DNA from: Gillisia marina
GTDB taxonomy: Bacteria; Bacteroidota; Bacteroidia; Flavobacteriales; Flavobacteriaceae
DNA: 35,222 nucleotides
Reading direction: 5' to 3'
NCBI RefSeq assembly: GCF_000258765.1
Contig: NZ_AJLT01000039.1
Span: 1 to 35,222 of the forward strand
Both the position numbers and the translations under genes were made by a program. This document shows positions 1 through 7,992 of this stretch, piece by piece. The notes below the pieces were generated by a model that searched no databases, had not been told where the DNA came from, and saw only the letters and a program-made list of their open reading frames with translations. The stretch's first letter is position 1; every line of letters begins with the position of its first letter.

Positions 1-354
1 CCAATGCAAGGGCAAATGCAACAAGCGATCCCGCAACAACAGGCACCCGCTGCTCCAGCTCCGCAAGCGGCTGCAGGCGATGCTAAGGAATCTGTATCAG
101 ATGGATCTGATAAGTATATCACTGTAAAGTCTCCTATTATTGGAACTTTTTATCGTAAGCCTTCTCCAGACAAAGATGTTTTTGTTGAAGTTGGAGATAC
201 TATTAAAACAGGTGATGTTCTTTGTGTAATCGAAGCGATGAAACTTTTCAACGAAATCGAAAGTGAAGTTTCAGGAAAAATAGTAAAAGTATTAGTAGAC
301 GATTCTTCCCCTGTAGAATTCGATCAGCCATTATTCTTGGTAGATCCGTCATAA
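1..354 (+). CDS. accB: Biotin carboxyl carrier protein of acetyl-CoA carboxylase (5' partial)
   Basis: Carries the biotin that accC carboxylates in the first step of fatty acid synthesis (cytoplasmic acetyl-CoA carboxylase). The frame is open to the window edge, so the N-terminus is missing; the ATG at position 4 is unlikely to be the true start. What is visible is a Gln/Pro/Ala-rich linker (about the first 25 residues) followed by a biotinyl/lipoyl domain with the biotinylation motif [13 protein letters not shown], whose Lys is the acceptor, and a typical C-terminal end [13 protein letters not shown]. It lies 54 bp upstream of accC on the same strand, the usual accBC order, and is probably co-transcribed with it. 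Confidence 0.96.
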   Translation, partial: PMQGQMQQAIPQQQAPAAPAPQAAAGDAKESVSDGSDKYITVKSPIIGTFYRKPSPDKDVFVEVGDTIKTGDVLCVIEAMKLFNEIESEVSGKIVKVLVDDSSPVEFDQPLFLVDPS

Positions 355-408
355 ATTGACCTTTTCAATAGATTTAATTTTACTGTTTCAGTAAAAAATA
401 TATAAGGT

Positions 409-1761
409 ATGTTTAAAAAAATATTAATTGCCAACAGGGGAGAGATCGCACTGCGAATTATCCGTACCTGTAAAGAAATGGGCATAAAAACAGTTGCGGT
501 ATATTCTACAGCAGATGCAGAAAGTCTTCACGTGCGTTTTGCAGATGAAGCGGTTTGTATAGGTCCGGCACCCAGTAACCTTTCTTACTTAAAAATATCA
601 AATATCATTGCCGCTGCAGAGATTACCAATGCAGATGCGATACACCCAGGATATGGATTTTTAGCAGAAAACTCAAAATTCTCTAAGATCTGTGAGGAGC
701 ACAATATCAAATTTATTGGTGCAAGTCCAGATATGATCGATAAAATGGGAGATAAAGCTTCGGCCCGTGAAACCATGATGGCTGCGGGAGTACCTTGTAT
801 TCCGGGATCAGATGGCTTGCTTAAAGATTATGCAGATTGTTTAAAAACTGCAAAAGAAATGGGCTTTCCGGTAATGCTAAAAGCTACTGCCGGTGGTGGT
901 GGTAAAGGAATGCGAGCGGTATTGAAAGAAGAGAACCTGCAAGCTGCATGGGACTCTGCGCGTCAAGAATCGGCTGCAGCCTTTGGCAACGATGGAATGT
1001 ATATGGAAAAACTCATTTTAGAGCCACGCCACATCGAAATTCAGGTTGTTGGAGATAGCACAGGAAAAGCATGTCACCTTTCAGAAAGAGATTGCTCTAT
1101 TCAAAGAAGGCATCAAAAGCTTACCGAAGAAACACCTTCACCTTTCATGACAGATAAGTTGAGAAAGCAAATGGGAGATGCCGCAGTAAAAGCCGCAGAA
1201 TTCATTAAGTATGAAGGAGCGGGAACTGTAGAATTCTTGGTAGATAAGCATAGAAATTTCTATTTCATGGAGATGAATACGCGTATCCAAGTAGAACACC
1301 CTATAACAGAACAAGTAATAGATTACGATCTTATTCGCGAGCAAATTTTGGTTGCGGCCGGAATTCCGCTTTCAGGGAAAAATTATTTCCCACAACTGCA
1401 CTCTATAGAATGTAGAATCAACGCGGAAGATCCTTATAACGACTTTAGACCTTCCCCAGGGAAGATCACCAATTTACATGCACCTGGAGGTCATGGTGTG
1501 AGAATAGATACGCACGTTTATAGCGGGTATTCCATTCCTCCAAATTACGATTCTATGATAGCTAAATTAATTACCACCGCTCAAACCAGAGAAGAGGCAA
1601 TTAGTAAAATGAAGCGTGCTCTAGATGAATTCGTGATAGAGGGTATAAAAACTACGATTCCCTTTCACAGGCAGTTAATGGATCATCCAGATTATTTGGA
1701 TGGAAATTACACCACCAAGTTTATGGAGTCCTGGAAAATGGATGCCGTTAAAGAAGAATAA
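409..1761 (+). CDS. accC: Biotin carboxylase subunit of acetyl-CoA carboxylase
   Basis: ATP-dependent carboxylation of biotin on AccB. The 450-residue length matches the family. The N-terminal motif [14 protein letters not shown] starts the pre-ATP-grasp domain, the Gly-rich ATP loop GGGGKGM is at about residues 162-168, and the catalytic stretch [14 protein letters not shown] lies near residues 288-302; the C-terminal domain is complete. The ATG at 409 gives the canonical [12 protein letters not shown] start. A hairpin with a T run follows at 1767-1793, so accB-accC looks like the end of a transcription unit. Nothing is missing or odd. Confidence 0.98.
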   Translation: MFKKILIANRGEIALRIIRTCKEMGIKTVAVYSTADAESLHVRFADEAVCIGPAPSNLSYLKISNIIAAAEITNADAIHPGYGFLAENSKFSKICEEHNIKFIGASPDMIDKMGDKASARETMMAAGVPCIPGSDGLLKDYADCLKTAKEMGFPVMLKATAGGGGKGMRAVLKEENLQAAWDSARQESAAAFGNDGMYMEKLILEPRHIEIQVVGDSTGKACHLSERDCSIQRRHQKLTEETPSPFMTDKLRKQMGDAAVKAAEFIKYEGAGTVEFLVDKHRNFYFMEMNTRIQVEHPITEQVIDYDLIREQILVAAGIPLSGKNYFPQLHSIECRINAEDPYNDFRPSPGKITNLHAPGGHGVRIDTHVYSGYSIPPNYDSMIAKLITTAQTREEAISKMKRALDEFVIEGIKTTIPFHRQLMDHPDYLDGNYTTKFMESWKMDAVKEE

Positions 1762-1766
1762 CTTAT

Positions 1767-1793
1767 AAGCCTCGAATTTTCGGGGCTTTTTTT
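1767..1793 (+). terminator. Rho-independent terminator after accC
   Basis: Stem AAGCCTCGA (1767-1775) pairs with TCGGGGCTT (1780-1788) with one G-T wobble and a 4-nt loop, running into a seven-T tract. It starts 6 nt after the accC stop. Confidence 0.85.
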
Positions 1794-1798
1794 ATGGG

Positions 1799-1890
1799 GT
1801 TTCCGCTCCCAAAAGAGCGGTCGGGCTATTCGCTTTTAGTCCTAATGCCAAAAAAGGCATCGGGAGCTAACCGCTGCTATCCCTAACCCA
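1799..1890. repeat. Hairpin-rich intergenic repeat-like element
   Basis: Just after the accC terminator is a GC-richer stretch with two small hairpins: CCGCTC/GAGCGG (1803-1808 and 1815-1820) and ATGCC/GGCAT (1845-1849 and 1856-1860). It contains TCGGGCTATTCGCT and ends CGCTGCTATCCCTAACCC. From memory, similar TCGGGCT...CTATCCCTAAC blocks recur between genes in flavobacterial genomes. This is the only copy in the window, so the repeat status rests on that recollection. Confidence 0.45.
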
Positions 1891-1908
1891 TTAATAATTA
1901 TAAAAAAT

Positions 1909-2110
1909 GTCACTTCGAGCGTCCCGATATTTGTCGGGAGAGAAGTTATTCTCAATAATCATCATGACCGAATTGTCATTCTGACCAGAGCGAAGAATCT
2001 CAACGGAGCAATATTCATTCTGTAAAAGATAGATCCTTCGACAAGCTCAGGATGACAATATTAAATAGTATCTTATTTACTTAAGTTGTCACATTGAGCC
2101 TGTCGAAGTT
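1909..2110. repeat. Dispersed intergenic repeat cluster (CTTCGACAAGCTCAG family)
   Basis: The gene-free stretch 1762-2134 holds, besides the terminator and hairpin element, several mosaic repeat units. GTCACTTCGAGCGTCCCGAT with an inverted TCCCGA/TCGGGA arm pair lies at 1909-1940 and recurs at 32274-32313. CTTCGACAAGCTCAG lies at 2036-2050 and recurs at 4383. TTGAGCCTGTCGAAG lies at 2094-2108 as a diverged inverted copy. No ORF or RNA gene is recognisable here. Confidence 0.75.
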
Positions 2111-2134
2111 TGCTTTAATATTAAAGACAAAATT

Positions 2135-2494
2135 ATGGACATAGAAACCTATAGAGATTATTGCCTTTCCAAAAAAGGAGTGACCGAGGGTTTGCCGTTT
2201 GGACCGGATAATTTGGTGCTTAAATTGATGGGAAAGATCTTTACTATTGCGTCTATGGATGAGGTTCCTTTACGAGTAAATTTAAAATGCGATCCTGAAA
2301 AAGCCATCAGCTTGCGAGAGGAATATCCAGAAAATATTCTGCCGGGTTATCATATGAACAAAAAGCACTGGAATACCTTAGTTTTAGATGGCAGTCTTCA
2401 AAAAACACTTATCTTCGAGCTTGTAGATCACTCCTATAATTTGATACATGAGAGTTTGACGAAGAAACTAAAACAGGAGCTTGATCTACTATAA
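2135..2494 (+). CDS. MmcQ/YjbR family protein
   Basis: A 119-residue protein of the MmcQ/YjbR family, small proteins with a CyaY-like fold often annotated as DNA-binding; the cellular role is not established. Supporting features are the N-terminal pattern YRDYCLSKKGVTEGLPFG, the central strand region KIFTIASMDE...VNLKCDPEKA, and the signature PGYHMNKKHWNTLVLDG near residues 71-87. The length is normal. The ATG at 2135 is the first in frame after a repeat-filled spacer. The MutS-family gene starts 18 bp downstream on the same strand, so the two are probably co-transcribed. Confidence 0.85.
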   Translation: MDIETYRDYCLSKKGVTEGLPFGPDNLVLKLMGKIFTIASMDEVPLRVNLKCDPEKAISLREEYPENILPGYHMNKKHWNTLVLDGSLQKTLIFELVDHSYNLIHESLTKKLKQELDLL

Positions 2495-2512
2495 TTATAG
2501 CATTTAAGGTTC

Positions 2513-4282
2513 ATGACAGCATTCGATTTTTATACTCAAGAAAAAGCAACCCAACAAAAGCATTTATCAAACGCAAACAGCCAACTTAATCTGTCCAGCA
2601 TGTTGCGCTTGGTACTTTTTCTAGGCACCGCTTTTGGCATTTATTATTTCTATCCAGATTGGAAGATTTCTGCTTTAATTGCAGTAACAGGGTTTGGGGT
2701 TTTTCTATACTTGGTTTCGCGTCATTCAGATCTTAAATACAAGCGCAATAAGATTGATGAACTTGTAAAGCTGAATGAAACTGAGCTGGAAGTTTTAGAA
2801 AGAAATTTTTCTCATTTAGCGGCCGGCAAGGAATTCGAAGATCATGATCATGCTTTTAGCCAAGACATAGATCTGTTTGGTCATGGGTCTTTCTTTCAAT
2901 ACTTAAATAGGACTTCATTAAAGGATGGCAAGAAAAAATTAGCCAGTATTCTTACTGAAAATTCTATAGAAAACATTGAAGAAAAGCAAGAAGCTATTAA
3001 GGAATTAGCAGATAAAGCAACGTGGAGACAGGAGTTTTCTGCAGTTGCCAAGTTGGTTAAAACAGAAACTGATTCTTCCAATGTTCTTACGTGGTTAGCC
3101 AATTACAAGACATTTGTTCCAAAATTCATGTTTTATCTAAGCTGGGCTTTTACCGCGATCTCGATATTATTAATAGCTGGTTATTACCTGCAGATCGTAA
3201 ACGGATGGTTTGTTTTTGCATGGTTTTTAGTAGGCTGGGGAATCACTGGAATCTATGTGAAGAAAATAAATGTGATGGCAAATAATGTTGGAAAAGTACA
3301 AGATACATTTCATCAATATTATCAGTTGCTAGGAATGATCGAGTCTGTAAGTTTTAAATCGGAAATATTAAAAGAGCAACAACTAGCAGTAAAGGCCGAA
3401 GAAGTTAAGGCTTCTAAATTATTAAAGTCCTTTTCCAAAGCAATCGACGCATTGGATCAGCGAAATAACGCTATTTTCATCGCAGTTGGAAATGGATTTC
3501 TATTATGGGATTTAAGACAATCCTTGCGACTCGAAAAGTGGATTATGGCACATCATCAGAATGTAAAAAAGTGGTTCGAGGTAATTGAATTTATAGATGC
3601 GTATAACAGCTTTGGGAATTTCGGATTCAATCATGCACACTATACTTTCCCGGTGATACACGTCGATAAATCTATTATTAGGGCGAAAAAATTAGGTCAT
3701 CCATTATTAAACCCTGAAAAGAGAGTAGATAATGATATGCTCATTGAAAATGAACATTTCATGATTATTACCGGAGCAAATATGGCAGGGAAAAGCACAT
3801 TTCTAAGAACGGTGTCGCTCCATATTGTAATGGCAAATATCGGTTTACCTGTTTGCGCTGAAGAAAGTGAGTATACCCCAATAAAGTTGATCACAAGTAT
3901 GAGAACTACAGATTCCTTAAGTGATGATGAATCTTATTTTTTCTCTGAACTGAAGCGATTGCAGTATATTGTAAATGAAATTCAGGAGGATAAATATTTT
4001 ATAATATTAGACGAAATATTGAAAGGCACTAATAGCACCGATAAAGCGATTGGTTCCAGAAAATTCATTCAGAAATTGGTGAAATCTAAGTCAACTGGAA
4101 TAATTGCCACGCATGATTTAAGTTTATGTGAAGTTGCTAATGAATTAAATGAAGTGGAGAATCATTATTTTGATGCAGAGATCGTGAATGACGAGTTGTT
4201 TTTCGACTATGAGTTTAAAGAAGGAATTTGCCAAAATATGAATGCTTCTTTCTTGCTGAAGAAAATGAACATCGTAGATTAG
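2513..4282 (+). CDS. Membrane-anchored MutS-family ATPase (DNA mismatch repair protein-like)
   Basis: A 589-residue protein with a MutS-type C-terminal ATPase: Walker A GANMAGKST at residues 421-429, a signature region with SLSDDESYFFSELKRL, and Walker B IILDEILKGTNSTDKA near 497-511, followed by the ATHD switch. The N-terminal half is not MutS-like. It has two hydrophobic hairpins, near residues 29-65 and 205-246, that look like membrane segments. The mismatch-recognition domain of MutS and the Smr domain of MutS2 are absent. Similar MutS-related membrane proteins are common in Bacteroidota, but their function is unknown to me. It probably acts at the inner membrane rather than in classical mismatch repair; that is inference. 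Confidence 0.85.
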   Translation: MTAFDFYTQEKATQQKHLSNANSQLNLSSMLRLVLFLGTAFGIYYFYPDWKISALIAVTGFGVFLYLVSRHSDLKYKRNKIDELVKLNETELEVLERNFSHLAAGKEFEDHDHAFSQDIDLFGHGSFFQYLNRTSLKDGKKKLASILTENSIENIEEKQEAIKELADKATWRQEFSAVAKLVKTETDSSNVLTWLANYKTFVPKFMFYLSWAFTAISILLIAGYYLQIVNGWFVFAWFLVGWGITGIYVKKINVMANNVGKVQDTFHQYYQLLGMIESVSFKSEILKEQQLAVKAEEVKASKLLKSFSKAIDALDQRNNAIFIAVGNGFLLWDLRQSLRLEKWIMAHHQNVKKWFEVIEFIDAYNSFGNFGFNHAHYTFPVIHVDKSIIRAKKLGHPLLNPEKRVDNDMLIENEHFMIITGANMAGKSTFLRTVSLHIVMANIGLPVCAEESEYTPIKLITSMRTTDSLSDDESYFFSELKRLQYIVNEIQEDKYFIILDEILKGTNSTDKAIGSRKFIQKLVKSKSTGIIATHDLSLCEVANELNEVENHYFDAEIVNDELFFDYEFKEGICQNMNASFLLKKMNIVD

Positions 4283-4329
4283 GTCGCACTGAGACTTCTA
4301 TTATTGTTCGGTATAAGAGGGAATCGTCA

Positions 4330-4454
4330 GATCGAGCGGAGTCGAGATGCTTCCAAAGTTTGTTTTTTATTTAAATAGCAGTCTTCGACAAGCTCAGACT
4401 GACAGTTTTATTTATAACTTTTACAACCGTAAAGTCATGCTGAGCTTGTCGAAG
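4330..4454. repeat. Inverted pair of dispersed intergenic repeats
   Basis: CTTCGACAAGCTCAG at 4383-4397 and its perfect reverse complement at 4440-4454 form 15-bp arms separated by 42 bp. TCGAGCGGAGTCGAGA at 4332-4347 is the reverse complement, with one mismatch, of the element at 35149-35164. These fill the 198-bp gap between the MutS-family gene and the glycosyltransferase gene. Confidence 0.8.
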
Positions 4455-4480
4455 CATCTTTATAGAATTAAAATTCCTAG

Positions 4481-5875
4481 ATGAAGAACTTCTTTCAACT
4501 ACATAAAATGTCGCTGTTGCTTATTGCAACTACCGCTGCTTTTTATTGGTCTTTTGCGTACGACTTGGAACGCTCCGATTTTTTTAAGCTAATCGGACTC
4601 TACTCGGGAGCTTTTTATTTGAGCTGGAAACTTTATACTATTGAAAAAGTAAACTTCTGGTTTCTCGCTGTAGCAGCCATTATTTTTAGGCTGCTGTTTA
4701 TAGGTGCGGTTCCCAATCTATCTCAGGATTTTTACAGATTTATTTGGGATGGGAGGATGATCGCTGCCGGCTTTAACCCTTATTTATATTTACCGGAAAA
4801 CCTAATTGAGTCGGGAACGGCTCCAATTGCTCAAGCCAATGAATTGTTTAATGGAATGGGAGCGCTTAATGCGAGTCATTACACCAATTATCCACCTTTA
4901 AATCAGTTATTATTTGCGATTACTGGCATACTTTCCGGGAAAAGTATAATTGGCTCTGTTATAGTTCTAAGGGCGCTTATTATTGCAGCAGATCTTGGCG
5001 TGCTATACTTCGGAAGGAAATTACTCGAAAATCTAAAGTTACCGGAATCCAGGATCTTCCTTTATTTACTAAATCCTTTTATAATTATAGAATTAACCGG
5101 AAATCTTCATTTTGAAGGAGTGATGGTTTTCTTCCTCGTTTGGAGTTTATATTTGCTTCAGCAGAAAAAATGGGTTGGGAGCGGAGTTGTATTTGCCTGC
5201 TCGGTATTACTAAAATTAGTGCCCTTACTCTTGCTGCCTTTTTTCTTTGGATATTTTATTTATAAAAGAAAGCACTCAAATAGTAGTGCATTATCCGAAG
5301 ATACTGAGTTAGGTTTTCAGAAGTTAATTGGGTTCTATATAGTTGTTGGAGTTACCGTGTTATTTGGATTTGCTCCCATCCTATCTTCAGCATTTATAGA
5401 GAATTTCATGGTAACCATCAGTCTTTGGTTTCAGAAATTTGAATTTAATGCCAGCTTCTATTATCTCGTGCGCTGGGTTGGATTTCAAGTAAAGGGCTAT
5501 AATATTATAGAAACTGCAGGAAAAATGCTCCCTTTGATCACCATAGGGATATTGGCAGGCTTGTCTCTCTTCAGAAAAAACAATTCTCTTGAAAAGCTGC
5601 TCACATCCATGCTTTTTGGCTTTACTGCTTACCTGTTTCTTTCTACCACAGTGCATCCCTGGTATTTGGCAACGCCATTGATGCTTTCCGTTTTCACCAC
5701 TTATAGATATCTCTTGGTCTGGAGCTTTGTAGTGGTCCTAAGTTATTCGGCATATGCGGCAAGTGGGTTTCAGGAAAATCTGTGGCTGGTTGCGCTGGAA
5801 TATCTTGTGGTTATAACTGTATTTGTTATGGAATTATCGGGAAGAAAACTTCCATTTTTTAATACTATTCGATAA
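4481..5875 (+). CDS. GT-C fold polyprenyl-phosphate-sugar glycosyltransferase (mannosyltransferase-like)
   Basis: An integral membrane protein of 464 residues with about ten to twelve hydrophobic segments. The first long loop carries PNLSQDFYRFIWDGRMI near residues 78-94, with acidic residues as in the catalytic loop of GT-C glycosyltransferases, and is followed by GFNPYLY and TNYPPLNQLLFA. Relatives are annotated as mannosyltransferases using polyprenyl-phosphate sugars at the periplasmic face; the sugar and acceptor cannot be read from the sequence. The gene stands alone, bounded upstream by repeats and downstream by a terminator hairpin. The start ATG at 4481 directly follows the repeat region. 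Confidence 0.75.
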   Translation: MKNFFQLHKMSLLLIATTAAFYWSFAYDLERSDFFKLIGLYSGAFYLSWKLYTIEKVNFWFLAVAAIIFRLLFIGAVPNLSQDFYRFIWDGRMIAAGFNPYLYLPENLIESGTAPIAQANELFNGMGALNASHYTNYPPLNQLLFAITGILSGKSIIGSVIVLRALIIAADLGVLYFGRKLLENLKLPESRIFLYLLNPFIIIELTGNLHFEGVMVFFLVWSLYLLQQKKWVGSGVVFACSVLLKLVPLLLLPFFFGYFIYKRKHSNSSALSEDTELGFQKLIGFYIVVGVTVLFGFAPILSSAFIENFMVTISLWFQKFEFNASFYYLVRWVGFQVKGYNIIETAGKMLPLITIGILAGLSLFRKNNSLEKLLTSMLFGFTAYLFLSTTVHPWYLATPLMLSVFTTYRYLLVWSFVVVLSYSAYAASGFQENLWLVALEYLVVITVFVMELSGRKLPFFNTIR

Positions 5876-5910
5876 AAAAGCCGCCTGATTCATAAGAATA
5901 GGCAGCTTTT
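5876..5910. terminator. Terminator hairpin after the glycosyltransferase gene
   Basis: AAAAGCCGCCT (5876-5886) pairs with AGGCAGCTTTT (5900-5910) apart from one mismatch. A and T runs on the two sides would allow use from either strand. It begins immediately at the stop codon of the + strand gene. Confidence 0.75.
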
Positions 5911-5957
5911 AAAAATTGATATTTGAATATCCGATAGTTATCCGAATAGTATTACCG

Positions 5958-6037
5958 TCACCCTGTATTTATTTCAGGGTCTCAATAATATATTGATTTT
6001 CATTATAATAAGATTCTGAAACAAGTTCAGAATGACC
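5958..6037. repeat. Intergenic hairpins of the GATTCTGAAACAAGTTCAGAATGAC type
   Basis: Two small inverted repeats lie between convergent genes: ACCCTG/CAGGGT (5960-5965 and 5975-5980) and TTCTGAA/TTCAGAA (6014-6020 and 6026-6032). The second resembles the CTTCGACAAGCTCAG repeats in layout but differs in sequence. Similar elements are familiar from flavobacterial intergenic regions. Confidence 0.5.
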
Positions 6038-6089
6038 TCCTTTTTCAGTTTAGGATACTTTACGGACAAACAAATTGATAATTGTCGAT

Positions 6090-7061
6090 TTACATATCCA
6101 ATAAATATGCAAATATCAAAGGAGCCACAATAGTAGCATCACTTTCAATAATAAATTTAGGTGTGTTGATGTCCAATTTCCCCCAAGTGATTTTCTCATT
6201 TGGAACCGCTCCGGAATAAGATCCATAACTGGTTGTAGAATCGGAGATCTGGCAGAAATAATTCCAGAAAGGAGTGTCTGTACGTTCCATATCCTGATAT
6301 AACATTGGCACCACGCAAATTGGGAAATCTCCCGCAATACCTCCACCAATCTGGAAGAAACCAATTCCTTCCTTAGAATTTTCAGTATACCAATCGGCTA
6401 GGAAAGTCATATATTCAATCCCGGATTTTACAGTGCTTGCTTTCAATTCGCCTTTTAAAACGTAAGAAGCAAAGATGTTCCCCATGGTACTATCTTCCCA
6501 TCCCGGAACAACAATTGGAAGATTCGCTTTAGCAGCAGCATACATCCAAGAATCCTTGATATCTATTTCGTAATACTCTTCCAATACTCCGGAAAGCAAC
6601 AATTGGTACATGTATTCATGCGGAAAATAACGTTCTCCGGCAGCTTCAGCATCTTTCCAGATCTTCACGATGTGTTCCTGAATTCTTCTGAATGCTTCCT
6701 CTTCAGGGATACACGTATCTGTAACTCTATTTAATCCTTTTTCTAAAAGATCCCATTCATCTTGAGGAGTTAAATCTCTATAGTTTGGCACTCTTTTATA
6801 GTGAGAATGCGCTACTAAATTCATTACATCTTCCTCTAAATTAGCACCTGTACAAGAAATTATTTGCAATTTATCCTGACGGATCATCTCTGCAAATATT
6901 TTTCCTATTTCGGCAGTACTCATTGCACCTGCAAGAGAAACCAACATTTTAGAACCTTGTGCTAATTGCTTTTCGTAGGCTTCAGCAGCATCTACAAGGG
7001 CAGCGGCATTAAAGTGTAAATAGTATTTTTTAATAAATTCTGAAATCGCTCCTTTACTCAT
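6090..7061 (-). CDS. Deoxyhypusine synthase family protein (likely polyamine aminobutyltransferase)
   Basis: A 323-residue homologue of deoxyhypusine synthase and homospermidine synthase, NAD-dependent enzymes that move an aminobutyl group from a polyamine to an acceptor amine. The catalytic Lys is preserved in NEKITWGKLD (about K295), with the C-terminal ESDATIVAPLIFAYLL. The eukaryotic GGG..KHH motif is replaced by IGGGIAGDFP, so the His implicated in eIF5A-lysine transfer is missing, and bacteria have no eIF5A. The start codon overlaps the agmatinase stop by 8 nt, placing it in a putrescine-making operon. Inference: it makes a free polyamine such as homospermidine, which is reported as a major polyamine in Flavobacteriaceae. 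Confidence 0.88.
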   Translation of the reverse strand: MSKGAISEFIKKYYLHFNAAALVDAAEAYEKQLAQGSKMLVSLAGAMSTAEIGKIFAEMIRQDKLQIISCTGANLEEDVMNLVAHSHYKRVPNYRDLTPQDEWDLLEKGLNRVTDTCIPEEEAFRRIQEHIVKIWKDAEAAGERYFPHEYMYQLLLSGVLEEYYEIDIKDSWMYAAAKANLPIVVPGWEDSTMGNIFASYVLKGELKASTVKSGIEYMTFLADWYTENSKEGIGFFQIGGGIAGDFPICVVPMLYQDMERTDTPFWNYFCQISDSTTSYGSYSGAVPNEKITWGKLDINTPKFIIESDATIVAPLIFAYLLDM

Positions 7062-7931
7062 CTTCGTCTTCGTCTGGGTTATGATTTAAATATTTGAACT
7101 TATAGCTCAACATTTTATAGTATAGTTTTGCAGCAAGGAAATCTGAAGATTTATCCACTTCATTTGGACAAAGTTCAACAATATCGAATCCTACTACGTT
7201 TTTCTTTTTAAAGATCTCTTTAAGGAATTCCAAAGTTTCAAACCAAAGCAATCCTCCGGTTCCGGGGTTCCTGTAGATGGCATAATAGAAGGGTCAAAAG
7301 CATCCAGATCTATCGTGATAAACACATTTGGTGTCATTTGCCCTATAGCATCCTCTGTCCAGTTCTCATAAAGATCATCCCCAAAATACACTTGGTTTTC
7401 ATCCATGTGCTCTAGTTCAGAGATATCCATAGATCTAATTCCTACCTGAACAAGGTTTGTGGTTTTACTAGCCTCGTGAAGTGCACAAGCATGATTGCAT
7501 TTAGAACCTTCATATTCCGGTCTTAAATCGGCATGAGCATCTAGTTGCACCACCGTAAGGTCTGGAAAAGCCTCATTAAACGCTCTTATTGTACCAATAC
7601 TTACAGAATGTTCTCCTCCAAAAATAGTTACGAACTTTTCTTGGTCGATGTAATTTTTGGTGATTTTTTGAACAGCTTCCACCATTTTCTCTGGAGAAGA
7701 GTTTTCTGTTACCGGCGGGGCCAAGTAAACTCCTTTTCTGTAAACTTCTGTACGGGTTTCAATGTCGAAAAGTTCCATATTTTCTGATGCTTCCAAGAAA
7801 GCATCTGGTCCTTTGTCTGCGCCTTTTTGCCAGGAGCTTGTTCCATCATAAGGAACAGGGATCAATACCACTTGTGCATCGTCTAAACGTGCATATTTTT
7901 CTGGTATCCCGGCGTAATTCTTTTTGCTCAT
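7054..7931 (-). pseudogene. speB: Agmatinase, interrupted by a single-base frameshift
   Basis: Hydrolyses agmatine to putrescine and urea. The N-terminal part (7931 to about 7257) shows ureohydrolase motifs: GGEHSVS, VQLDAHADLR and ITIDLDAFDPSIMPSTGTPEP, which hold the Mn-binding His and Asp residues. After TPEP the frame is lost near 7256-7257. The other frame continues LLWFETLEFLKEIF and NVVGFDIVELCPNE to a stop at 7054. Adding one G (CCGGAGG to CCGGGAGG) restores TGTPEPGGLLWFE and a 292-residue protein of normal length. It sits between speA and the deoxyhypusine-synthase-like gene, overlapping the latter by 8 nt. A consensus error is more likely than a true pseudogene, because the sequence downstream of the break is fully conserved. 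Confidence 0.9.
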
Positions 7932-7992
7932 TGCTTGATTTTAAAAGTTTTAAGTTGACTTGTAATGGTTAAAGTTATAAATATTTTTAAAT

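Noticed and set aside
1909-2110. CRISPR array in the repeat-rich spacer
   Set aside because: The repeats are of unequal length, in both orientations and irregularly spaced, and no cas gene is in the window.
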